This document shows, piece after piece, positions 1-12,109 of a stretch of 64,000 nt of DNA (its first letter is position 1; each line of letters opens with the position of its first letter). The position numbers and the translations under genes were made by a program. This DNA comes from Nematostella vectensis (taxonomy: Eukaryota; Cnidaria; Anthozoa; Actiniaria; Edwardsiidae): positions 13,757,181-13,821,180 of the forward strand of contig NC_064036.1 in NCBI RefSeq assembly GCF_932526225.1, read 5' to 3'. A model generated the notes under the pieces. The model searched no databases, was not told the DNA's origin, and saw only the letters and a program-made list of their open reading frames with translations.

Positions 1-440
1 TTATAGTAGTGTGGTAATTTCGTCATCATGCACAGAACGCTGCGACCTCGGCATAATAATATATTGCCGCCTTTAGCCTTGTTCTCCTGTGTTCAGTCGC
101 GCACGTACATATCTTTCGTGCTCAGAAACAAGAAAAGTAAAATGAACTATGCTGAAATGTGCGCGATCTAAAAATGGTTCAAGTTCTCATTTTAGAAAAA
201 AGTGGAATATTTAGGCGTTCATATTCTTACATTTCAATCGGGGGGGGGGGGTAGAAAATTGAAAATTGGAAATAATGAGATAGAGACCCGGAGAAAATGA
301 ATTTTAAAGTTAACCAAAACAATACAGAAATATGCAAGAATACAGAATATAGAGGAAGTCAAAGATTTTATTTATCTTTGATCAAAGGGTGGAATTAATT
401 ACATCACTTGCAGTGTAGGCTTTCACAGGCGAGGGGGGGT
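1..440. other. Noncoding stretch, no gene seen
   Basis: I see no coding signal here. The only structure is a G run at about 240-252 and AT-rich sequence. Confidence 0.5.
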
Positions 441-448
441 GGGGGGGT

Positions 449-847
449 ATTCCATATCAAACATATTCCCCACATATAGTGTCCTTCGTATGCATTGCCT
501 TATATGGGCATTGATGCCCATATTTAGAAGAGCTAAAGTTTTCCCGCTCCCGGATCTCCACAAAACATGGTAAAAAATGCTGATTCCTGTCAATTTGAGA
601 CTTGCGGTCAAAATTGTTAAAAAAACTTGATCGCCTGGTCAAATCTTTTTCCATATCAAACATATTCCCCACGGATAGTGTCCTTCGTTTGCATTGCCTT
701 ACATGGACATTGATGCCCATATTTAGGAGAGCTAAAGTTTTTCCGCTCCCTGCTCTCCAGAAAATATGATGAAAAATGCTGATTCCTGTCAATCTGAAAC
801 GCGCTGTAAGAATTTGTCAAAAAATCCCTGATCGCTTGGTCAAATTT
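449..847. repeat. Two-copy direct repeat, about 200 bp unit
   Basis: A block beginning TTCCATATCAAACATATTCC near 449 recurs near 649. Both copies continue through a GTGTCCTTCGT segment, a TTGATGCCCATATTTAG segment and a GATCGC(C/T)TGGTCAAAT end. The copies differ at scattered bases, so this is an older tandem duplication. The short open frames on the minus strand here are simply the two repeat copies. Confidence 0.8.
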
Positions 848-860
848 TTATCGCACTCAT

Positions 861-1014
861 CTTGAAAAGACCTTAGACCCAGGCCTCCAAGAAATTGACC
901 GAGCGGGTTTGAAGGTCACCCAAATATTGATATGTCACTGATCTTGAAAAGCCCTTAGACCCAGGCCTCCAAGAGTTCGGCTGAGTGGGTATGAAGGTCA
1001 CCCAAATATTGATA
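861..1014. repeat. Two-copy tandem repeat, about 75-80 bp unit
   Basis: The segment containing TTAGACCCAGGCCTCCAAGA and AAGGTCACCCAAATATTGAT occurs twice in a row, each copy introduced by ATCTTGAAAAG. Confidence 0.8.
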
Positions 1015-1039
1015 TGGTCATGCGAACTCAAACTGTATC

Positions 1040-1330
1040 TTAAGAAAAACAAGCTAAGACTTGACAAGACCCTAGTGATACCTTTCTTGCTCTATGGATG
1101 CGAGAAATTGAAGATGAACATGGCATACTTCGTTTCTGATGTCCTGGTAAGGTCAAAGCATCTGCTGGAAAGAGGTGGGATGAAGACACTAAGCGAAGAT
1201 GATTGGCAATGTCCTGAGGCAAGATGGGGAAATTGACACCAGCGTAACACTGACGTGGGTACCCGAGGGAGAGGAAGACCAAGTACGACGGAGAGGATGA
1301 CGATGTAAATAGAGAGAGGGGAGAAGTGGC
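1040..1330 (+). pseudogene. Decayed non-LTR retrotransposon (reverse transcriptase C-terminal fragment)
   Basis: One plus frame reads KLRLDKTLVIPFLLYGCEKL, which resembles the LLYGCE(T)W segment downstream of the reverse transcriptase domain in many LINE ORF2 proteins. About 170 bp on, in another frame, TWVPEGRGRPSTT resembles the basic 'GKRKRGRPKTTW' tail of the same proteins. The frame change and missing conserved residues show that it is dead. Assignment rests on these two short matches only, and the clade cannot be named. Confidence 0.5.
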
Positions 1331-1339
1331 TGGGACTCT

Positions 1340-1885
1340 TGGTTGGAGGGGCGAGCTATTTCAAAAAATAGGAGGTAATGGAGAAGTTCTCTGAAGGCCC
1401 CATGTGCCACAACGTAGGGGGACTGGACACGTGACAGACATTCGTAAGCTTTCTCGGTCATTTATTTTGTTATTAGATTAGTATTAAATCTTACTATGCT
1501 GCTATGTATGGTCAAACCCCAACCACATTCACAGCAAAAGAGTTAAGTCACCCGATAAAATAAAATTCTAGTTGGTTTTGATTATGTGATTGTTAAAGTC
1601 TGCCAGGCGCAAATGACATAACGGTGCCTCTACATCTACTCTATATAGGGCCTGTTTTTTTTTAAACGTGAGTCTAGAATTTCGTGGCATACGACTGTTT
1701 ATTGTTGTTGAGATGTATTTCTTGAGCTCCCCTATATATCTTCGCATTCCGTTTTTATAAGTATTCAGTGTTATATGCCTTGGATTTAAGTGACTTGCTC
1801 TTAATCCTCTCAGTACATGTTCTACGTGCTGTCGCTACTACGTATACATACTTACATACATTTTATTCATTTTACTTACATTTTA
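1340..1885. other. Noncoding stretch
   Basis: No gene seen. Two AATAAA signals on the minus strand (TTTATT at 1862-1867 and 1882-1887) lie downstream of the GPCR stop and could serve as its polyadenylation signals. Confidence 0.4.
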
Positions 1886-1889
1886 TTCA

Positions 1890-2250
1890 TTTCACCTTAA
1901 AGTCCTCAGTCCTTTGAAGCACTCGAGTTAAGTTCTTAAAGTACTTTTAAATTAAAATACTTCACAAGTTCTCAATACTTTGAAGCACTCAATACATTAG
2001 TGCCCGAAGTCCTCGATCATATGAATCACTCGAGACCTTTAGTACCTGAAGTCATCAATTCTTTGAGAAGTACTATAAACATATAGTGGGTGAAGTCCTC
2101 AATCCTTTCAAGCACTCGAGACATTAGTGCCCGAATTCTTCGATCATATGAAGCACTCGAGACATTTAGTACCTGAAGCTCTCAATACTTTTAAGCACTC
2201 GCGAAATAAAGTACCTGAAGTCCTCAATACGTTGAGACATATAGTGCCTG
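1890..2250. repeat. Degenerate tandem array running into the GPCR 3' end
   Basis: Units of roughly 40 bp share GAAGCACTCGAGACATT(A)GT, CCTGAAGTCCTCAATAC and related words. The last unit overlaps the end of the GPCR coding region, so the final seven codons and the stop are written in repeat sequence. Confidence 0.75.
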
Positions 2251-3144
2251 GGAGCACTGTGAAGCATTTTTCTGTTTGAATAACTGTGATATCGTCTTTT
2301 TAAACTCCGGCACGAGATACGAATAAATGACAGGGTTGATTAGTGAATTGCCATAGTGCAAAAGCTTGATGAAGTATGGCACTTCATACGGGATAAACCG
2401 GCAAGACATGCAGAAAAACGTCACAGTGTTCAACACGTGGAACGGTAGCCAAGTCAGAATGAACAATGACGTCACCAAGAAGAGCATCAAGACGAGGCGG
2501 CGGTCTTGGTCATTGGTCTTCCTGTGGTGATCTACATTGGCGAAGCGGAATTTCATGCGAACTCCGATGACGGGGTAGGAGACGCTAATGATGAGGATAG
2601 AGCCACACAGCAACACGAGCAGCGTGTAGAAGAACGCATTGAACGGGATCATCTTGTGCACGGTCAAAAGATTCAACAAGCTGACAAAAGCAGACGCCAT
2701 CCATACAAGCACTATAACCACGAAGTAAGCCGTGGATCCAACACCCCGGTGTATATGAGGTATGCATACCGAACAGACGCGCTCAATGGCTATGATAGTA
2801 ATGGTAAACACAGACGCGCAGCCAAAGAAGATATCCAGCACTTTGCTGATCTTGAAAGGGTACCTGTTCCATACCACGCCGCCGTATTCGCCAGATATCC
2901 CAAGATAATAGGTGAACATGGGCACTGCAATCAGCCCAACCAGGAGATCAGCTACAGCAAGGTTTACCAGGAAATAGTTGGCGCGTGTGCGCAGAAGACG
3001 CTTATTGAGATGAAAGACGATGAGGGTGAGGATGTTGCCGATTAGAATACACGCGTCGATGGTGATGTATGCAATGCACCATAGCACCAGCTCCGCCAGG
3101 GGTGTTAGCGCCTGGGACCCCAAGGCGCCAGTAGAATTATTCAT
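2224..3144 (-). CDS. Class A (rhodopsin-like) G protein-coupled receptor, orphan
   Basis: A 306-residue single-exon receptor. Seven hydrophobic segments are visible. Family motifs: GN at 36-37 in TM1, NLAVAD with Asp66 in TM2, ERV at 121-123 in place of DRY, TWLPF at 231-235 in TM6, NPVIY at 270-274 in TM7, then a short basic helix-8-like tail. Sequons at Asn2/Asn3 fit an extracellular N-terminus. Counting from Arg122 as 3.50, position 3.32 is Asp104 (as in amine receptors), but 3.25 is Phe97, so the usual TM3-loop disulfide cysteine is absent, and the second extracellular loop is short and has no Cys. This recalls MECA-type receptors (melanocortin/EDG/cannabinoid/adenosine) and many cnidarian orphans; the ligand cannot be named. 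The frame stays open upstream only because it enters a 24-bp minisatellite, so I chose the ATG at 3144. Confidence 0.9.
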   Translation of the reverse strand: MNNSTGALGSQALTPLAELVLWCIAYITIDACILIGNILTLIVFHLNKRLLRTRANYFLVNLAVADLLVGLIAVPMFTYYLGISGEYGGVVWNRYPFKISKVLDIFFGCASVFTITIIAIERVCSVCIPHIHRGVGSTAYFVVIVLVWMASAFVSLLNLLTVHKMIPFNAFFYTLLVLLCGSILIISVSYPVIGVRMKFRFANVDHHRKTNDQDRRLVLMLFLVTSLFILTWLPFHVLNTVTFFCMSCRFIPYEVPYFIKLLHYGNSLINPVIYSYLVPEFKKTISQLFKQKNASQCSQALYVSTY

Positions 3145-3189
3145 CTGCAAGGAACAACGTGGATCAGATACAGCCACACTCAGATGGAC

Positions 3190-3545
3190 TAAGTAAAATG
3201 TGTAACCACACCAAGGGAAAATGATGTAACCACACCAAGGGAAAGTGATGTAAGCACACCAAGGGAAAATGATGTAACCACACCAAGGGAAAGTGATGTA
3301 AGCACACCAAGGGAAAATGATGAGAAAACCGCACCAAGGGAAAATGATGTAAGCACACCAAGGGAAAGTGATGTAACCACAACAAGGAAAAATGATGTAA
3401 CCACACCAAGGGAAAATGATGTAAGCACACCAAGGGAAAATGATGTAAGCACACCAAGGGGAAATGATGTAAGCACACAAAGGGAAAATGATGTAAGCAC
3501 ACCAAGGGAAAGTGATGTAAGCACACCAAGGGAGACGAAATAAAA
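3190..3545. repeat. 24-bp minisatellite upstream of the GPCR
   Basis: About 14 units of ACCACACCAAGGGAAAATGATGTA-type sequence (24 bp, with A/G and ACC/AGC variants). The period is a multiple of three, so all minus frames stay open and give repetitive octapeptides; these are not proteins. It lies 50 bp upstream of the GPCR start and would be in the 5' UTR or promoter. Confidence 0.95.
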
Positions 3546-3557
3546 TGATAAGTGAAA

Positions 3558-3842
3558 TATATGCAAGTATTAAGGGAGACAAGTGGAATAGATACAACTA
3601 TTTTATCCAGGCAGGGAGACCACACGTGATAGATACCACCATATAAGAAAGAAACCGCGGGACAGAAACAATCATATATAGGAGACATCGCGGGATAGAT
3701 ACAACAATATAGGGGTACCGGGCGGGATATATACAAATATATTAGGGAGCCCACGTGAAATGAATACAACCATATTAGGGAGACCACGCAGGACGGAAAC
3801 AAAATTTTTTGGGAGACCACATGATACAACCATAAAAGGGAG
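3558..3842. repeat. Degenerate tandem repeat (GGGAGACCACG... units)
   Basis: Irregular units of about 40-45 bp share AGGGAGACCACG, GATAGATACAACCATAT and close variants. It joins the 24-bp array on one side and the 26-bp array on the other. Confidence 0.6.
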
Positions 3843-4605
3843 AACATGGGATTGGTTCGAGATAAGGAAGACGGGGATTGGTACGAATTTAGTACGAAGG
3901 GGATTAGTACGAGATTAATACAAAGGGGATTGGTACAAGATAAGTACGACGAGGATTGGTACGAGTTTAGTACGAAGGGGATTGTTACGAGATTATTACG
4001 AAGGGGATTGTTACGAGATAAGTACGAAGGGGATTGGTAAGAGTTTAGTACGAAGGGGATTGGTACGAGATTATTACGAAGGGGATTGTTACGAGATAAG
4101 TACGAAGGGGATTGGTACGAGATTAGTACGAAGGGGATTGGTACGAGATTAGTGAAGGGGATTGGTACGGGATTATGACGAAGGGGATTGATACAAGATT
4201 AGTACCAAGGGGATTGGAACGAGATTAGTAAGAAGGGGATTGGTACGGGATAAGTACAAAGGGGATTGGTACGAAGGGGATTGGACGAGATTAGTACGAA
4301 GGGGATTGGTAAGGGATTAGTACGAAGGGGAATGGTACGGGATAAGTACAAAGGGGATTGGTACGAGACTGGTACGAAGGGGATTTGTACGAGTTGAGTA
4401 CGAAGGGAATTGGTTCGAGATTAGTGAAGGGGATTGGTACGGGATTAGTACGAAGGGGATTGGACGAGATTAGTACGAAGGGGATTGGTACGAGATTAGT
4501 TACGAAGGGGATTGGTACATGATTAGTACGAAGGGGATTGGTACGGGATTAGTACGAAGGGGATTGACACGAGACTAGATTGATACGAGACTATCTATCC
4601 CGGGG
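3843..4605. repeat. 26-bp minisatellite
   Basis: About 28 units of GTACGAAGGGGATTG followed by GTACGAGATTA, with small indels. Open frames in it are repeat artefacts. Confidence 0.9.
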
Positions 4606-4799
4606 GATAGATAATTATAAGGAAATTGATACGGGGGGCAAGGGGGATGCTTTAAAATAAAAGAATTAAACTTATGTCCGGACCTTGTAAACCACTTCCC
4701 TTTATAAAATTCTGGATCAGCTGCTGGTTGAGCATTTCATGGGTGAACTATTCCCGCCAAACTAGTTATGTTGCTATCCTTGATACTGATTTGATGTCG

Positions 4800-5046
4800 A
4801 AAGTGTTTGCATTTATTTGGTCGTATCTTTACTTATATCTTTACTTGTAACTTATTATGTATGGGCCCATTCCAGTTTGCATGAATGAGTTAGCTCTGAG
4901 AGTTCTTTTATTTAATTGGTCGTATCTTTATTCGGCTGCCTATTATGAATAGCCCATTCCAGTTTGCATGAATTAGTTAGCTCTAAGGGCTCTTTCATTT
5001 ATTTGGTCGTATCTTTATTCGGCTGTTTTATTATGAATAACCCAAG
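4800..5046. repeat. Three-copy tandem repeat, about 80 bp unit
   Basis: Each copy contains TTGGTCGTATCTTTA, TTATTATGAATA or a variant of it, and CCCATTCCAGTTTGCATGAA. Nothing coding is visible in 4606-5400. Confidence 0.75.
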
Positions 5047-5400
5047 GTTCTGTTGTGGATGAATGCGAGTCAGCTGCGAGTGAGATTTGCTATCCATAAT
5101 TGTGGTAAGGATGTGGTCAGTCGACTGCAGCAAACCTGGCTAATGGCCGACACGAAAGTGGTAATTCATTGCGCGATAGCCCGCTATCAGAACAGCAGTA
5201 TTGTTGTTGGTGCTCTTTTTTTCGGAGTTTCTCCCCTTTTTCTCAAAACAATACACCTGCTCATAATTATTACTTTTTAATACTGAAATGAAAATTCCAT
5301 AAGTCAAACATTTTTGATTGGATGATTTAAGAAATAAGCTAAAAATCATATATCGCACCCAAACAATTTGTCCCTACACCTTGTTTTTCGATAAGAACCT

Positions 5401-5718
5401 TTTTTTTATAAGAACGTCCAGCCTGAGATTTCACCAAATTTTAAGAACAGGCTATTAAGAACATGCCGAGGCTCAGATAGCAGAATTTTTTTTTAGTACT
5501 GATGCGTTCTAAAATGCAGAATCAAATTGTGCTCATAGTAACAACCTTTATATTATTGCTATTAATTATTAGTGTAATTCTCAAATAATTCATTTGGTAT
5601 TATATTCTTATACACCCTAAAATTTAAGAATATCTTTAAGAATATATTCAGCTTTAAAATGTCCCAAAAATAAGAACGGCCCAGTCTCAACTGAAAATAA
5701 GACGTTCTTATAAAAAAA
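5401..5718. mobile_element. MITE with TTATAAGAACGTC termini (copy A)
   Basis: Perfect 18-bp inverted ends: TTTTTTTATAAGAACGTC at 5401-5418 and its reverse complement at 5701-5718. The interior is AT-rich and has no ORF. A diverged relative in opposite orientation lies at about 61363-61686. Class is unclear because I could not define a target-site duplication. Confidence 0.75.
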
Positions 5719-5719
5719 A

Positions 5720-7140
5720 ATAGTGTATAAGTTTTCAAGAAAAGCGATCAAACAGCGAACATCCCATTTGATTTGACTGCTTCTTTTTCTTTTTTTTTTT
5801 CAGGTTATTTGCAATTAATTCGTTCTCGAGCAAGAACCGCCTAATCTCAAAGATGCAAATGAAACTTGCCGACGATTATTTCAAATTTTCAAGTTTTTAA
5901 TTTTGTTCTTGTTCAATTTCGAAATAAATGATGGGGGTAGCCATATTGGTTGAGACAAAAAAAATACTATATAGAAAGCATTCCAAGTAGAAATAAAAAC
6001 TTAATGTTTGCCATAAGCAGCCATCCCTTTGCTATATGTTATCAGTCATAAAAGTTGATAAAATCTGAAATGGTTGTGAGGTTGGATGTAATGCTTGACC
6101 GGCGATCTTGACGAAAAAAAAATGTTTTGTGCGTTTTTTGCTGGATCGCATGCTGAGATTAATGATGTAGCTAAGAATAGGAAATTGCGATATTTTCACA
6201 AAACACTAGGGCCTACCTTCAAATGAAATTCCCAATCCTCAGAGAAAAAAGTGATCCTTCGTAGATAAAGGTTAACACTTTATTGTATTAAGGAAAGATC
6301 AATCCACCGTTCCAAAACCATAAAATAAGCAATCTGCAAATAAATAAAATAACATAGAATAAAAGCACAATAATACAAGTACAAGTAATACATTGAAGAT
6401 TACAAGTAGATACCATAGTTTAAAACGGGCGAGAAAGCGGGCAATGTTATTTCCTGCTACCTTAACACATCAAACTCAAGTGTGTGTAGCGAACAGCGAA
6501 AGTGCGAATAACAAAACTGTTTTGACATGCCGCCACACGGAGCTGACCGGATTTGACGCAGGCGCGTATCCATGAAGTTTATTAACACAGGTACCCCAAT
6601 CTTAAAAATCTTGGGGATATTCAGTGGATGGATGAGAGATCTTGGTGTTTTCCCGCTTTACTACTTACTTTATTTACAAAGCTTCTAAAATATTCTTGGG
6701 GACGGTTTTGCATTTTCGAAATCCCTAAGACTGCAAATATTCCATTAAAAGGAATCTAATAATATAGCAGACAATTATCCGATTTATCTAAATAGACTGT
6801 GCTGTACATGTTACTAAGTGATCATTAAGCTAGTAAGAATTCAACACAATGAGAAACTTGGCAAGTTTGGTGTGAATGCAGCATAAGAAAGGCTGCAAAA
6901 GAAAATGACATCACTCTTTATATGTTTTTTTTTCGGACTACGCTTTATGTACTTTTTTAATAAGGTACCGAAATAAAATATATTGTATTGTGTAGGGAGG
7001 AACTGCAGCTGCACTATAGTGTTGAAATGGCAAAACGACCATTTACTAATGGAGAATAGCCACCTAGGAAATTTAGTCGTATGATAGTACGTACGTGATT
7101 CTGATTGGCTCACCGTCTTTTCCTAAAATAGCCAGTTCCC
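5720..7140. other. Noncoding stretch
   Basis: AT-rich sequence with homopolymer runs. No exon, RNA gene or repeat that I can support. Confidence 0.4.
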
Positions 7141-7144
7141 TTAA

Positions 7145-7340
7145 AAAGGCTCACTCATAGTACATATATCACAGTTTTGTACGCTCCTAGTGATGGGCTC
7201 ACTCATAGTACCTATATCATAGTTGTGCGCCTCTATTGATGGGTTCACTTATAGTACATATATCACAGTTGAACGTTCTTAGTGATAGCCTCACCCAAAT
7301 TACCTCTATCACAGTTGTACTCTCCTAGTGATCACGTGAT
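7145..7340. repeat. Tandem repeat, about 58-60 bp unit, three to four copies
   Basis: Units contain CTCACTCATAGTACATATAT, CACAGTT and CTCCTAGTGAT(G). The copies are diverged. Confidence 0.8.
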
Positions 7341-7384
7341 GTTCTCCTGCGCAACTTTTATAAACCTAGCTAAGTGATAACTTC

Positions 7385-7485
7385 GACGTTTAGTTTCAAG
7401 CATGCTTAGCTTACATAGCTACGCGATGTTAGTTACAATAGCTTAGCTTACATAGCTAAGCGACGTTAGTTTCACGAGCAGCTCT
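7385..7485. repeat. Short tandem repeat, about 42 bp unit
   Basis: Two and a half copies built on CTTAGCTTACATAGCTA(C/A)GCGA and GTTAGTTTCA. Confidence 0.7.
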
Positions 7486-7489
7486 CGTC

Positions 7490-8940
7490 ATCAGGAGCAG
7501 ACAACACAAAAAGTAACGTGTAGTTTTTACTATGCAAAATATACAGTGCAATTAAACAAAAGCAAACAACAGAAGTTGCGCTAAATCAAATAAATTATCG
7601 TAGAATCCCCACGAGATAATCAACGCCATAATTTGGCCTTTCTTTATAGTAGCAAGAGACGGTGTCTTGAGTTTTAGCAGTGACAAAGAAGACGACAAAA
7701 TTACAGATGTATGACTACGATTATCCATATCGATGCGATTCAAACTGTTCGATTGAAAATGATAAAAAGAACAGATTGAAATAGTGCAATATACTGTGAC
7801 TTACAAAAATCCTACTGCGATTGCGGTGGCGAGAGAAATAGAAGACAAGTTCCAGTGTAGAACGAAATGCTATCAACACATATAATGTGGTCCGGGTCGT
7901 GCAAGTGCTTATTCTTGAATACGGGTAGAGATACAGCGACGGAAGTCGACCTGGCAGCTGCCTGTCCCTTCGATAACAACAAATGTCAGTCAGTCCAGAA
8001 TGCGAATCTGCTGCTTTTGCGATTCAAATTGTAAAATGAAAAGCTCCCCGCTGTTGTTTTGACTAAGTGAAGAATTTGAAGGTTTATGAGCCGGGATGAC
8101 GCGGAGCCACAAAACCGTAAAAAAAATAATAAAGGGCAAAACAAAATTTTGACGAATTGCTTTATGGAAGACCGAGCAAACAAAGTGGAAGAGCCGTGTA
8201 CCAAAATTGATTTCCTGCGAGAAACATCAATTTATTGTACGAGCGGCGTTGTGGGCGGATATACTATTTACATTTTTATTTCATTTTCGTATTTCCTTCT
8301 TTCATTTTTTTTTTCAAAAGAATAGAATATTTTTTCGCTTTGCGAAAAATAAGGTCCTTTTAAGGAGAACTACGATATATAGGTATTGAACAGGGTGTAG
8401 GACTATTTACACGTCACATAATAAGAAGGGCATAAGGGGATATAGAATGCACAAGTCAACTTGCCAGACTAATAATTTGTTACATCGATGGAAGTTAATT
8501 ATGTCATTATTTCATGGTTTATTAGTGCTCTCTGCGTTTTCTTTTGTGGCATCTCTTAACCTTGTACCCTCCTGTTCCTTATTGGCTGGCAACTTTACCG
8601 GGGGGTTGGGTCATGGGGGAAGGCGTAGGGTGGTTGTGCGTAGTTATTTCGCTGGCTCCTTTTTTTAAGGTGGCATAGTCTAGTTTATCATGTATAAATG
8701 TAAGGCATCATACTCATCGGTACTCGAAAGGTTGCTTGTTCTGTTATTGTCAAGGAGATACCTCCCGTTTCGAAGCAAGACATAAGAAGAAATAATTTGC
8801 ATATTCAATTCTTTTTTCTTAAGACTAATCAAAATCAAATCTTTTTTAATTTAAGATAGTATTATCAGGACGCATTCTTTATCTACACCATACAATATGT
8901 ATCGCTATCGTCGATCCCCAAATTAGTTTTACCGCTATAG
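7490..8940. other. Noncoding stretch
   Basis: Only short unsupported open frames. Nothing recognised on either strand. Confidence 0.4.
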
Positions 8941-8944
8941 AGAG

Positions 8945-9060
8945 AGTTCGTGATGTCTGGTGTTATTGATCGTGGTTGTCTCCAGTTGAAGTGTTAGCTG
9001 ATATTATTCGTGGTTGTTTCCAGTTAAGGTGTTAGCTGATATTATTTCGTGTTTGTTTTA
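8945..9060. repeat. Tandem repeat, about 47-50 bp unit
   Basis: GTTAGCTGATATTATT(T)CGTG and GTTGTTTCCAGTT recur two to three times in a row. Confidence 0.75.
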
Positions 9061-9464
9061 GCAATTTAGAATGCAGATAATCATCTTTACCTTTTGCAAG
9101 TTCGAAATCTTTCCCCTAAAACGGTACAGGCTTGACTAGTAGAATCCCTTCGCGCCTTCCCCTTTTATTATCAGCAAACTGCGATTGCACGAGTATCCAT
9201 TAGACTAAACCTCACCACAATACTGTGGCTGATACCCCGGTGGTTATTTCGGATACAATAAATAGAAAATAAGCCCTCAAGCAGTTCCCCTTTGGTTTAT
9301 GGCGAGGACGAATGACAAGTGGGTGATCAAGTGATTGGCTGTAATTGTCATATATTGATAAAACAGTATTTAGTACAAAGATAGACACTGTATGCAGTCA
9401 CCGCGATCAACAATTAAATGAGCTTGTACCAACAAGATGTAAATTAGAATTGGATAAGGTGTGA

Positions 9465-9705
9465 ATTGAATGACAACTGTCAATTTGTGTGTTAGAGCGG
9501 GTTATCAAACCCTCTCTTGGTTCTCTTGAATGACATATTGGTCATGTTGTGTTAGCGCGAGTTATAAAGCCCTCCCTATGTCCTCTTGAATGACAACTTG
9601 GTCAAGTTATGTGTTAGCGCGAGTTATTAGACCCTCTCAAATCCACTGAATGATAACATGGTCAATTATGTATTAACGCGAGTTATTAGATCTCAAATTC
9701 ACTTG
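9465..9705. repeat. Tandem repeat, about 58-62 bp unit, four copies
   Basis: Each copy has GAATGACAACTTGGTCAA, GTGTTAGCGCGAGTTAT and a CCCTCTC segment; divergence rises toward the right end. Confidence 0.8.
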
Positions 9706-12105
9706 ATGAGCGGCTGCAAGATGGCGGTGTAATCGACAAGTTTCAGACACAATCTTTCTGGATATGGTTGGGGAATTCCGGACGGTGTTAGCTAAATATA
9801 CACTGCGCTACCCTAGCAATCAAATAGGCACCCAAGAAAGTAATTACTCCCAAATACACAATCATTTATTTAATGACAATATGCTGGTCAAGGCATAGAG
9901 AAATATTTTAATATTCGTGTGCTTTAAACATACAGCAAACAGTGGCGCGGTAAATACGGCGAAAGCGCGCTGTATACCAAAAGCTCAAGATAAAAGATCG
10001 TGATCTGAATTGAGCCCCATAACAGATTGTGAGCTGGTTCGAGCCCCTACAGGCTGTGAGCTTGATTGAACCCCATAAAGAGTTGTAGGCTAGCATAAGT
10101 AAGCTGAAGAAGTCTGTTAGATTATTGATTGATACAGTGCCGATATGCGTAGAAATTTAATAACAATTCTAATAAAACGTCTCCAGTAGAGCTAGGATCA
10201 TAACTGTGGAAACTGGGTTTGTTTTGTTTAAATTTTTTTTATAGATTTAAACAATTTACCAAATTCAATTCAGGAAACGCATATTATAGGTAAACAATAT
10301 TTCGGGTTATACCAGAGAATTTTCATGGTATTATCGGAAAGACACAGGATTTTACCCTGCTACCAGAGCTTTCTCTTTTTCTGCCGATTCGCTTCTCTCG
10401 GTTTTCGCCTTGTTCGTTTGTTAAAGAACCAAAACAACGCGATTTGCCTAAAACCGCGAATACAAGTACAACACATAGAAACTAGGGAAAAGCTGCTGTT
10501 AGCAATGTATAGGATGTGACCCAGACGTAAGGAAAATATGTCAACTAGAAAATTGGGGAAGTCCTGCAGGCAAACGGGATAACTCCATCTGCAAGAGGAA
10601 CCCAAAATGACATCTTGTCATCGTGTTTTCATTGCTGATTCAAGAAATTCACACAAAGTGCAAACTTTATCAAGAAGCGCTCCGCTATGATCAATATGTT
10701 TATTCTTGGTGATGTTTTTTTACTCTTTTTTAATTATTGCTGGTACTCGAAGAGTTCTCGAAGACATTGCTTTTGAAGACATTGCTCTCGAAGACATTGT
10801 TCGAATAAAATAGAATCAAATACCTATCAATTTAAAAAGCTCAATCCCATTTTTTTTTCTTATCATCGGATGTTAATGAAAGGGGCTATATATTTTGCCA
10901 ATTGCCTTGTAAAATCAAGAAAAGGTCACTGGTCTAAATTACCGACCGAGCTTACCTGAAGGTAAAGGTAAAACCAAGCTAGATGTTCTTTGTTGTGTCC
11001 ATAAGCCTCGGTGGCTCCTGACGTCTCGGCTTTTCCTACTAAGCTCATCTCTACCCAATGTTTGCTTTTTTCCGTATGTTAATTTGGCGCCGCGTTCAGT
11101 GAGTGTTTTTAATAAGCTTCTGACAAAAATTGGAAACACTCTCCCGTCTATTTGTGACCTTAATGTCAATAAACTATGTACTTTCCAATAGGAACTTCCA
11201 GGGCTAGCTATACATTTACATTGCTTGCCAATAGATGCCAATAAGTTTGCGTGTGCAATTAACATAGCCTTAATGTTTACTCAAAATGAACGTTGTTTTC
11301 CGTTACCTTTCTGCATATGAGAGCGGAACTCCAAGGAGCTATTGTAGTTTTCCAGTCATGTGTGTTAAATGCGTCAGTTTACATCCACTTCTCAGTCCTT
11401 CCAGCTCGGATGATCTCGCGCCGTGTATGTCTAATCAATTTTCTTCATTCTTTCGCTCTTTATAGCCACCTCGACACAGACAGTAGACCACTAATACGTT
11501 CAAATAATTCTGCTAATAATGACCAAAGGACCTCAAATCAAAATAGTTTATTTTCTTTAAAAAAAGTGTTCGCCGATGAAAACCGCGGAACTAACACCAT
11601 TTAACTGATTAAGATAAATCATGACTTCTAGCGGAGATATCAAGAACAGATCTTAATTTTGAAAATTGAGATCTTAAAAGAAGAAAATTGTCATTAATTT
11701 TTAATACGCAATGCGGTGTCTGGTTATTGAAGGAATTGGCAATTCTGGTAAAATTTTGAAAAATCATAAAGGACAAATCGGCAAGTAGGCGCACTCTTTG
11801 CAAACCGAAAAACGTCTATGGCAGCCCTCTTTGTTATCCGAATTCCCCCAAAAACTATTACTTAACAAAAGACATTTATTGTACCATGAAAATCACGGTT
11901 TATCATTCACTCATAGATTACCCTGAGGAGGTCAGAATCTCAAACTCCAAAAGTACTTACCATATACACCTGATAACTGAATGCAGAGGTTAAGGTCCCG
12001 CCTACGCCTTTATAAGGAAGAAAAAAGCTCCACTTTTGGGCAAAGCAACAACGAAATATAGGCATTCTGGGTATGGGCTTGTATCTCCTAGCCCATAAAT
12101 TCGCG
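9706..12105. other. Noncoding stretch with no assignable gene
   Basis: Several 60-110-codon open frames exist, but none shows a recognisable domain or flanking splice signals in register. A small GAAGACATTGCT repeat lies at about 10745-10800. Confidence 0.4.
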
Positions 12106-12109
12106 AGGA

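Noticed and set aside
3145-3597. N-terminal extension of the GPCR into the 24-bp array
   Set aside because: The extension is pure repeat, open in all frames. The ATG at 3144 gives a normal receptor N-terminus with glycosylation sequons.
10000-10095. tRNA-like B box (GGTTCGAGCCCC)
   Set aside because: No acceptor stem or A box at the right distance. The motif belongs to a short local repeat (GATTGTGAGCT...GAGCCCC).
10939-11803. Open frames of 60-110 codons on both strands
   Set aside because: No recognisable domain, no register of splice signals, and base composition like the surrounding noncoding DNA.
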